Origin: Glaciecola blandensis
GTDB lineage: Bacteria > Pseudomonadota > Gammaproteobacteria > Enterobacterales > Alteromonadaceae
Assembly: GCF_031846165.1 (NCBI RefSeq)
Contig: NZ_JAVRIE010000005.1
Location: 1 to 64,000, forward strand
Direction of reading: 5' to 3'
DNA: 64,000 bases
Shown here piece by piece: positions 54,451 to 61,472 of this stretch (position 1 is its first letter; each line of letters begins with the position of its first letter). The notes under the pieces are model-generated. The model made no database searches, had not been told where the DNA came from, and saw nothing but the letters and a program-made list of their open reading frames with translations. The translations under genes and the position numbers were made by a program.

Positions 54451-55664
54451 AACTTAATGTTTGCTCAGTGATTGCACTGGTACTGCTAACTACTTCCTGC
54501 GCTGCGCCGATTCGCAGCATTGACAAAGAAACGCTTGTTTCAAACGCAGCTAACTACTCTGATAGCTATAATGCAGAGTTGAAAGAAATAGGTCGCAAAA
54601 GCGAATTAAGAATAAAGTCGGAATATGCGCGTTCACTGCGCAATAAAAATACGGAAACCTATGACATATTAGTCTTGTCGGGTGGCGGAGCGTTAGGTGC
54701 GTTTGGTGCCGGTTTTTTACAAGGTTGGGGAGAAGTAGAGCAAGAGGGAATCAAGCGACCTAATTTTGATAGTGTCAGTGGTATAAGTACTGGCGCACTT
54801 ATCGCGCCCTTTGCATTTGTTGGCACTGATGAGGCTTACGAGACTATTGTTGAATTGTATCGTAATCCCGACCCGCAGATGGTTATTGCCAAGCTTTTGG
54901 TATCTTTATTGTCAGCGAACAGCGCAGTTTATGATGCGACAAAGCTGCATGAGCAAATTAAAGAAAGCATAAGTCCTGAATTGATTAGCGAAATTGTAAA
55001 TCGCTCCAAAGATAATAAGACACTCTTAGTAGGTGCAACAAACTTAGATTATGGTTCTATGCGCGTTTGGGATTTAGCGAACTTAGCTGCCAATAATTCA
55101 GTGTCAGTAGCCCAAGAACTGATCACCGAAAGACTTATTGCCTCATCAGCTATTCCTGGGGCATTTCCCCCCGTGATGATTGACGATAGCCTTTACGTCG
55201 ATGGTGGCGCCTCTATGCAAGTCGTTAGTGGAATCGATGACCGCAGCTGGTTGTATGGAGAAAATGAAGATATTGGCTTGGACAATATAGACAATACAAA
55301 GCCAATTCAGATAAGAATCTGGATTGTGGTGAACAACAAGTTAGTGATGGATCCTGATGTAACAACCCCAACATGGGACGCAATTGCAACGCGTTCATTG
55401 GTTTCACTAATGCGAGGATCAACATTGCAGACCATACAAGATGTTGAAACATTTTCGCAGCTTATAAATAAACGGCCAGATTTCAATGTTGAAATGAATT
55501 ACGTTGCCATTCCACAAAGCTATGTGATCCCTGAAACCACTAATTTATTTGATAAGCAGAAAATGAGGGGGTTAGTTGAGCTAGGTCGTGAATTAGGCCG
55601 TGATCCCTCTAGCTGGAGGCAAAGAGCTTTGCGGCCAGGGGCATCGATATTGGATCTAGATTGA
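54447..55664 (+). CDS. Patatin-like phospholipase lipoprotein
   Basis: A 405-residue predicted lipoprotein (MKLNVC, lipobox TTSC, Cys18) with a complete patatin catalytic dyad: the oxyanion motif SGGGALGAFGAG (about 78-89), nucleophile Ser114 in SGISTGA, and Asp252 in VDGGAS. It should hydrolyse lipids or lysolipids at the envelope. Its ATG overlaps the tetR-type stop (ATGA). Together with PldA it gives the transposon two phospholipases. Confidence 0.88.
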   Translation: MKLNVCSVIALVLLTTSCAAPIRSIDKETLVSNAANYSDSYNAELKEIGRKSELRIKSEYARSLRNKNTETYDILVLSGGGALGAFGAGFLQGWGEVEQEGIKRPNFDSVSGISTGALIAPFAFVGTDEAYETIVELYRNPDPQMVIAKLLVSLLSANSAVYDATKLHEQIKESISPELISEIVNRSKDNKTLLVGATNLDYGSMRVWDLANLAANNSVSVAQELITERLIASSAIPGAFPPVMIDDSLYVDGGASMQVVSGIDDRSWLYGENEDIGLDNIDNTKPIQIRIWIVVNNKLVMDPDVTTPTWDAIATRSLVSLMRGSTLQTIQDVETFSQLINKRPDFNVEMNYVAIPQSYVIPETTNLFDKQKMRGLVELGRELGRDPSSWRQRALRPGASILDLD

Positions 55665-55737
55665 TTAGCAAAGCTCATCATGCTGAGAGTAATCTATCTG
55701 CCAATGACAATGTGACCAACATAGATCCATAACTACT

Positions 55738-56532
55738 TTATCCTTTAATTAATTGGAGCAGGCCATGAAAATCTACAGTTGCATCTTCTCTCTGCCAGTA
55801 GCCCAACATAACTTGTGGGCCTTTAACCGAGATTTGACCTTCTTCACCGTCAGCAACTAGCTTATCGTTGCTATCAAGCATTTGCACATCGGTGTCCAGC
55901 AATGGTGTGCCAACTTGTTCTGCTCCAGGTTGGTTGAAAGTCACTACTGGTGCAGTTTCAGATAAACCGTAACCTTCGGTGATATTACATCCTGTGGTTG
56001 CTTTCCAAATATCGACGGCAGCGGAGGTTAATGCTGTACCCCCCGACATGGTTAACTTAAGTGCGGAGAAATCGAGCTTTTTGAACTCAGGATGCTGACC
56101 AAGGCCTACAAACAACGTATTGATGCCCGCAAACGCCGTAAACTTAAACGGTTTCAATGCGTTGATGAATGCATCCGGATCCCGCGGGTTGGGGATCAGT
56201 ATAGTTAAGCAACCTTTGGCGAAAAACGTCATCATGCACACAGTAAATGCATAAATATGATAGAGCGGTAATGGGCAAACTACGATTTCTTTACCTGACT
56301 GAAAGCTCTCTCCTAAGCGGTCTAAGGTTTGCACGCGGTTACTGAGGACATTGCCGTGTGACAACGCTGCTCCTTTTGAAACTCCGGTAGTGCCGCCAGT
56401 GTATTGCAGCATACATAGGGTATCCAAAGTTACTGGATCACGCTTAAAAGCGGGTAGTGACACTCCTGCAGCGATGGCAGCACTTAAGGAGATTCGACTG
56501 TCATGGCTTGGGGCCGTGCTAGAGTCGAGCAT
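55738..56532 (-). pseudogene. Truncated long-chain acyl-CoA synthetase (fadD-like) fragment
   Basis: A 264-residue frame covering the middle of an AMP-forming acyl-CoA ligase: MLQYTGGTTGVSKGA (ATP/AMP motif), LPLYHIYAF, YGLSETAPV and GYWQRE. About 200 residues are missing before it and the C-terminal subdomain is cut off after GYWQREDATVDF, with the adenylate-binding Lys lost. It therefore cannot be a working ligase. It ends 13 bp from the first left-end TnsB site, so the break lies at the transposon boundary. Confidence 0.85.
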
Positions 56533-56544
56533 TGAAGGGCGCTA

Positions 56545-56691
56545 GTTAACAACTTTATTACTAGATAATGAGTCCAGCAGAGAGGTTCTAGCGATTAAGT
56601 TTACAACTATATTTTATTTGGCGTATTTTGAATGAACGAAAAATCAATAGGTTAGAGATTGAACAGTTAACAACTTTATTACTTTCTTACA
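56545..56691 (-). repeat. Tn7-like left end with three spaced TnsB sites
   Basis: Sites read outward as GTTAACAACTTTATTACT at 56545-56562 and 56666-56683, with a diverged copy GTTTACAACTATATTTT at 56599-56615. The outermost is followed by an 8-bp tip TTCTTACA ending at 56691. Wide spacing of three sites is the left-end layout of Tn7. Confidence 0.9.
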
Positions 56692-56696
56692 AAACA
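56692..56696. repeat. Target-site duplication AAACA (left copy)
   Basis: Identical to 34142-34146 at the other end of the transposon. Confidence 0.85.
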
Positions 56697-57223
56697 GTAA
56701 CCAATTATTATATTGAAAATATTCTTTATTATTAGTTGGTTACTTACTTTTCTCTTGATGAAAACCGGTAAACAATAAAATTATCTAATTCTTCATATGG
56801 AGACGTACTTTAAGCGTAAACATAATGAAGTATGAATTACGAAAAAAGTAATTTTTTGACATATTACTTTTACACTGATTAAGATGAATAATAATTAGAA
56901 TGACTAAGAAACGGTCGAAATGGCTTTGTCAGATTTACTTCGACTAGTTCGTAAAGAAAGATCATGATGAAGCCTTGATTCTGATCTAAATACTAGAATT
57001 AAGCCTTCATTCTGATCTTATATTTCACTTCTTTATCAGCTTCAAGCAGAACTAGCGACTCAACAGTAACATATAGCTGGTTTTGAATGTTATGAGTAAA
57101 GTAAACGGTCGTTAATTTGCGATTATAACCATGACACGATATACGTCTCAATTAGCTTGCCTAAACGTAAAACAATACGTAAATTAATCAACGTAAAATA
57201 AACCTACCTTTGTTTTTAGGATT
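56697..57223. other. AT-rich repeat-bearing region downstream of the transposon
   Basis: No gene. Contents: GTAACCAA...TTGGTTAC inverted arms (56697-56743, the possible native glmS terminator); a second attTn7-like stretch at 56800-56823; a hairpin AAAAGTAAT/ATTACTTTT near 56846-56875; and an 18-bp direct repeat, 17 of 18 identical, at 56970-56987 and 57001-57018 (31-bp period). Confidence 0.6.
57165..57198. repeat. Candidate recombination site: three ACGTAAA repeats
   Basis: ACGTAAA at 57165, 57177 and 57191 (12- and 14-bp steps), 26 bp before the serine recombinase start. ACGTAAAACAATACGT forms a near-palindrome. Sites for resolvases often lie just upstream of their gene, so this could be the res site; this is inference. 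Confidence 0.35.
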
Positions 57224-57784
57224 ATGATGAAAATAGGCTATGCACGAGTAAGCACGGACGTACAATCTGAAAGCGCTCAATTAGATGCCCTAAAGGCGGC
57301 AGGCTGCGAGCGTATATATCAAGAAAAATGCAGTGGTAAATCAAAGCAACGACCAGAGCTTGAGCGTATGATAGACGCGCTACGTGCTAACGATGTTGTA
57401 ATCGTCCAGCGACTAGATAAGCTTGGCCGGAGTTTAAAAGACTTAATTGAATTACTTGATGGCTTTAAATCTGAACAGGTTCAGTTTATCAGCCTCAATG
57501 AGAACATAGACACAACAACGGCTGTGGGTGAGCTAGCGTTTCATATGATCGGTTCGATAGCTCAATTTGAACGCAGATTAATATCTGAACGAACTAAAGC
57601 TGGACTTGAAGCGGCGAGAGCTTGGGGTCGTCGGGGCGGTCGAAAAGCTAAGCTAAATAAATTAGATATTAAAAAAGCAAAAGCTATGTTAATTGACCCT
57701 ATGATGACCAAAGCTGAGGTGGCTAAGTATTTTAACGTAAGTAGACCCACTTTAAATAAAGCATTGTGCGCAAGCGTTCAATAA
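57224..57784 (+). CDS. Serine recombinase (resolvase/invertase family)
   Basis: A 186-residue small serine recombinase. Catalytic Ser in GYARVSTD (Ser10), the conserved RLDKLGRS and ISLNENIDTTTAVGELAFHMIGSIAQFERRLISERT helix, and a C-terminal HTH (VAKYFNVSRPTLNKAL). Size and motifs fit Tn3-type resolvases and DNA invertases. It may resolve or invert the island that follows. No partner transposase is visible in the window. An alternative start at 57227 (second Met) is equally possible. Confidence 0.9.
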   Translation: MMKIGYARVSTDVQSESAQLDALKAAGCERIYQEKCSGKSKQRPELERMIDALRANDVVIVQRLDKLGRSLKDLIELLDGFKSEQVQFISLNENIDTTTAVGELAFHMIGSIAQFERRLISERTKAGLEAARAWGRRGGRKAKLNKLDIKKAKAMLIDPMMTKAEVAKYFNVSRPTLNKALCASVQ

Positions 57785-57855
57785 AGCATAGGAGGTTGTA
57801 TAGTTATTGAGGTTTGCTCCTGATGATTTTTATCGTGATTGTACAGTTAAAGAGG

Positions 57856-57870
57856 TATGATAGCTTCATA
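57856..57870. promoter_or_regulatory. Palindrome TATGA-TAGCT-TCATA before the AAA+ gene
   Basis: Perfect 5+5+5 inverted repeat ending 3 bp before the GGGGAG ribosome-binding site of the AAA+ ATPase gene. It could be an operator or a chance hairpin. Confidence 0.3.
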
Positions 57871-57887
57871 CTGGGGAGATCCATATT

Positions 57888-58874
57888 ATGGCCAATGCAA
57901 ATCAATTAAAAGCGCTACTAAAATCGCATTTAGAGGGCGACGATAGCCGTTTTTATTCTGTCGCAATGCAAGTAGCCGCTCATGAAGCCAAGCGAGGACA
58001 TGGCAAACTTGCGGAAGAACTGCGCACGTTAGTTGATCAGGCCAAAGCTAGTCGAGTAATTGAATCGAAGAGTAAAGCTGTTCCTATCAGTAAACCTAGA
58101 GGAGAACTAGCTAATCTCCTAAGTGTGAGTTATCCCAAAGCTCGACTTGGCGATATGGTGCTAAGTAGTGATCTTACTAAGCAATTGGAACGAATTATTC
58201 GTGAGCAACGTCATGCAGCCGAGATCCTATCACATGGTTTGTCTCCTCGGCGTAAGCTTTTGTTAGTCGGCCCACCAGGAACTGGCAAGACAATGACCGC
58301 GTCTGTATTGGCTGGTGAACTAGGTCTGCCATTATTTCAAGTGCGTCTAGATGGTTTAATTACCAAATTCATGGGTGAAACTGCTGCCAAACTGAGGCAG
58401 ATTTTTGAATCCACCCATCAGGCTCGTGGAGTCTATTTTTTTGATGAATTTGATGCAATAGGCTCTCAACGAGGATTAGCAAACGATGTTGGTGAAGTAC
58501 GACGTATCCTTAACAGTTTTTTGCAAATGATTGAACAGGATGATTCTCATAGCATCATAATTGGCGCCACTAATCACCCGGATATTTTAGATAATGCCCT
58601 ATTTCGTCGTTTTGATGATCTGCTGCACTATGAGCTACCGGATGAAGTGCACATTGCTAGCGTTCTTAAATCTCGGTTATCACGCATAGCAATTAAAAAT
58701 ACATCTTGGAAACGATTGTCTAACAAAGCCATCGGATTAAGTTACGCGGAATTGTCCCGGGCAGCGGATGAAGTGTTGAAAACAGCATTGATTGAGCGAG
58801 CAGAAAAGATATCAGAAAAAGATATTACTCTGGCATTAGAAGAACGCCGAAAGCTATCAATTAGGTTGACGTAA
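57888..58874 (+). CDS. ietA: AAA+ ATPase of an ietAS-like pair
   Basis: A 328-residue ATPase. A short N-terminal helical domain (about 1-55; NANQLKALLKSHLEGDDSRF) precedes an AAA core with Walker A Gly128-Pro-Pro-Gly-Thr-Gly-Lys134-Thr, Walker B FFDEFDAIG (Asp186, Glu187), sensor 1 GATNHPD, and arginine finger FRRFDD. The ribosome-binding site GGGGAG is good. Only 25 bp separates it from the subtilisin-like peptidase gene. This AAA-plus-subtilase pair is the composition of the ietAS antiviral system described by Gao et al. (2020). I assign it by order and domain content, not by a search. Confidence 0.85.
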   Translation: MANANQLKALLKSHLEGDDSRFYSVAMQVAAHEAKRGHGKLAEELRTLVDQAKASRVIESKSKAVPISKPRGELANLLSVSYPKARLGDMVLSSDLTKQLERIIREQRHAAEILSHGLSPRRKLLLVGPPGTGKTMTASVLAGELGLPLFQVRLDGLITKFMGETAAKLRQIFESTHQARGVYFFDEFDAIGSQRGLANDVGEVRRILNSFLQMIEQDDSHSIIIGATNHPDILDNALFRRFDDLLHYELPDEVHIASVLKSRLSRIAIKNTSWKRLSNKAIGLSYAELSRAADEVLKTALIERAEKISEKDITLALEERRKLSIRLT

Positions 58875-58899
58875 AAACAATTAACGATAAGGACGTTGT

Positions 58900-61401
58900 A
58901 TGGCAGAAAGGGAGCAAAATAATCATCCGCACTTTATTTTTCAAAATAGTGCACATTCTGAACAATTCACCTCGCCATTGAAAGGCGGCGCAAGTTCACC
59001 AATTCCCAATAGAAATCGAAATAAACATGGAGGAGCGTTACTTGGTAAGCTCCAGCAATTGAATCCTGTTTTGAATGATGCAACTACGCAGCAAAGGTTG
59101 GCTGGTGCTGATGAAGGTTTTGGTCTGCAAATTGAATTTGAAAGTTTCCCTGATGTTGAACTGGCTTTTGAATCTCTGGCCCGGGAGCGCTCAGGCATCG
59201 AACTGCGAAATGTCCGTTACGACGATAGTAAAACCTTTGCTACTGTATTTGTGCCTGATGGTAAACTTGTGTTTTTTGAAAAACTCATCTCTGCTTATCT
59301 GGACGAAGATAAGGACAAAAAAAGTGGTCCTGCACACAGTAAGTTATTGAATGCAGTATCGGACATTCGCGCGGCTACTATACAAGCATTATGGACCGAT
59401 TCTCCCGAAACTATGCCAACTTCTGACGATGAGCGTCTATGGTGGGAAGTTTGGTTGCCAATACGTGGTGATAGACAGGCTACAGTGAACCAATTCCGAG
59501 AAATGGCCGAGGGATTAAACTTTCGGATCGCTCCCGGTGAGCTCTATTTCCCTGAACGTTCAATTTTACTGGTCTATGGTTCAGTAGGCCAAATGAAGCG
59601 TTCAATGATGACATTAAACAGTATCGCAGAGTTACGACGAGCTAAAGAAACAGCAGAATTTTTTGATGACTTAGTACCCGACGAGCAGGCACAGTGGGTA
59701 GATGAGCTAACTGCGCGATTATCAATACCCGAAGAAGATGCAGATGTACCTTATATAAGCCTATTTGATACAGGTGTAAACAATGGGCACCCTATGCTAC
59801 AAGAATCTATTTCTAATGTTGATAAACATAGTGTAGAACCCGCTTGGGGAGTTGATGATATCGAAGGCCATGGAACAGAAATGGCCGGGCTTGCCTTACT
59901 TGGAAATTTAACCGACTTACTTGCAGCGAATACGCCAGTAGTAGTTTCGCATCGTCTTGAATCAGTTAAGCTCATTCCAGAAGATGGTGCTAATGGTGGA
60001 GACCCTCAGCTTCACGGATTCCTGACTTCCGAAGCGGTAGATCGTCCTTCCATTGTAGCCCCACATCGTAAAAGGGTTTATAGCATGGCAATTACAGCCA
60101 GAGATAACCGTGATCGTGGGCGACCTTCTGCATGGTCATCGACTATCGATAGGCTCGCGTTTGATGCTGACGAACAAGGCGAAACCCCTAAGCTGTTTGT
60201 TCTATCTGCTGGAAATATTAAAGACCCAACTGCTTGGATGGAATATCCGCAAAGCAATACATCAGATGGCATTCATGACCCGGCGCAAGCATGGAACGCT
60301 ATAACCGTGGGTGCAATGACTAATTTGGCAAGAATTACAGAAGCCGATGCGGAACACTATACACCTATTGCAAATGTTGGTGGGCTAAGTCCATTCAGCA
60401 CAACGTCTCAGACGTGGCAATCACATTGGCCATTAAAACCCGATGTGGTTTTTGAGGGGGGCAATGCAGCACGAGACGGTTTAGGCGCAGCCTGGATGAG
60501 TAGTTTGAGCTTGCTAACAACTCATTTTAAACCTACTGAGCGGATGTTTACAACGAGCAACGCAACAAGCGCCGCTTCAGCACTTTGTTCCCAAATGGCC
60601 GCTCGTCTAATGGCAAAGTACCCTGAATTATGGCCAGAGAGTATTCGTGGCCTGATAGTGCACTCTGCTCAGTGGACAGATGCTATGAAAGGTATGTTCC
60701 TTCCCGAAAAAGGAGAGCCGACTAAAGCGCAAACGACAACGTTGGTAAGGCATTGTGGATTTGGTGAACCCAGTCTCGATAGAGCCATGTGGAGCGCGGA
60801 TAATTCTTTAACCATGATATGTGAGGAGTTTTTAACCCCGTTTAAACGCGAAAAGGGAAAAGAGCCTCAGCTGCGTGATATGAATTTACATCGCTTACCA
60901 TGGCCTTTGCAAGAACTTGAAGCACTTGGTGAAACACTTGTTGAAATGCGAGTCACATTATCCTATTTCGTTGAGCCCAACCCCTCTGCACGTGGTGTTA
61001 CATCACGTTATAGGTATGAGTCTCATGGTCTTCGTTTTGATGTAAAACGTCCCTTAGAGAGTGAAGCGGATTTCCGAGCTAGGATAAATGCTGCGGCCAG
61101 AGATGACGAAGAGCGGGTAAACAGAAATGAGAATGACCCAAACTGGTTGATTGGTAAAAAGAACAGACATAAAGGCTCTTTACATTCCGATACGTGGAAA
61201 GGCAGCGCAGCAGAGTTGGCAAGCCGTGGTGCCATTGCAGTTTACCCATCACTTGGGTGGTGGAAAACACGGCCTGCAACTGAGCGTTACAATCAGCGCG
61301 TTAGGTATTCACTAGTTGTTTCAATTAGTGCTCCCGATATCGATGTGGATCTATATACGCCTATCGTCAATCAAGTTGGTGTTCCAGTTGTTATTGGATA
61401 A
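58900..61401 (+). CDS. ietS: Subtilisin-like (S8) peptidase of an ietAS-like pair
   Basis: An 833-residue S8 peptidase. Catalytic residues are Asp290 (LFDTGVN), His324 (GHGTEMAG) and Ser557 (NATSAASA), with the oxyanion Asn in VLSAGN. There is no signal peptide, so it acts in the cytoplasm. An N-terminal domain of about 280 residues and a C-terminal beta-rich domain (about 650-833) flank the protease and may bind the partner or target. It follows the AAA+ gene by 25 bp. In the family, the ATPase is thought to unfold or license the protease; the trigger is unknown. Confidence 0.87.
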   Translation: MAEREQNNHPHFIFQNSAHSEQFTSPLKGGASSPIPNRNRNKHGGALLGKLQQLNPVLNDATTQQRLAGADEGFGLQIEFESFPDVELAFESLARERSGIELRNVRYDDSKTFATVFVPDGKLVFFEKLISAYLDEDKDKKSGPAHSKLLNAVSDIRAATIQALWTDSPETMPTSDDERLWWEVWLPIRGDRQATVNQFREMAEGLNFRIAPGELYFPERSILLVYGSVGQMKRSMMTLNSIAELRRAKETAEFFDDLVPDEQAQWVDELTARLSIPEEDADVPYISLFDTGVNNGHPMLQESISNVDKHSVEPAWGVDDIEGHGTEMAGLALLGNLTDLLAANTPVVVSHRLESVKLIPEDGANGGDPQLHGFLTSEAVDRPSIVAPHRKRVYSMAITARDNRDRGRPSAWSSTIDRLAFDADEQGETPKLFVLSAGNIKDPTAWMEYPQSNTSDGIHDPAQAWNAITVGAMTNLARITEADAEHYTPIANVGGLSPFSTTSQTWQSHWPLKPDVVFEGGNAARDGLGAAWMSSLSLLTTHFKPTERMFTTSNATSAASALCSQMAARLMAKYPELWPESIRGLIVHSAQWTDAMKGMFLPEKGEPTKAQTTTLVRHCGFGEPSLDRAMWSADNSLTMICEEFLTPFKREKGKEPQLRDMNLHRLPWPLQELEALGETLVEMRVTLSYFVEPNPSARGVTSRYRYESHGLRFDVKRPLESEADFRARINAAARDDEERVNRNENDPNWLIGKKNRHKGSLHSDTWKGSAAELASRGAIAVYPSLGWWKTRPATERYNQRVRYSLVVSISAPDIDVDLYTPIVNQVGVPVVIG

Positions 61402-61472
61402 ATAGACAGATTTTTGAATTTAGCTTAAGTGCAGTAGCTGTATAACAAACAACAATTGAAGGGAAGGAATAA

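Larger units (their letters stand above)
34147..56691 (+). mobile_element. Complete Tn7-like transposon at attTn7 (22,545 bp)
   Basis: Starts TGTGGATGAGTAATAAAG at the right end and ends CTTTATTACTTTCTTACA at the left end; the termini are inverted repeats with TGT/ACA tips and an 8-bp tip followed by an 18-bp TnsB-like site at each end. The target duplication AAACA flanks both sides. tnsABCDE lies beside the right end in one overlapping operon, as in Tn7. Catalytic residues of TnsA and TnsB are intact, so the machinery looks functional. Cargo: IS91 remnant, DUF3313 lipoprotein, pldA, NTF2-like gene, RND/GltS/K+ channel operon, TetR, patatin, fadD fragment. Confidence 0.93.

Noticed and set aside
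55738..56532. Reading the AMP-binding frame as a working acyl-CoA synthetase.
   Set aside because: Roughly 200 N-terminal residues and the whole C-terminal subdomain are missing.
56769..56790. AAACAATAAAATTATC, as the right end of a second Tn7-like element.
   Set aside because: There is no TGT tip at the right distance, no 20-bp array of sites, and no tns genes downstream.
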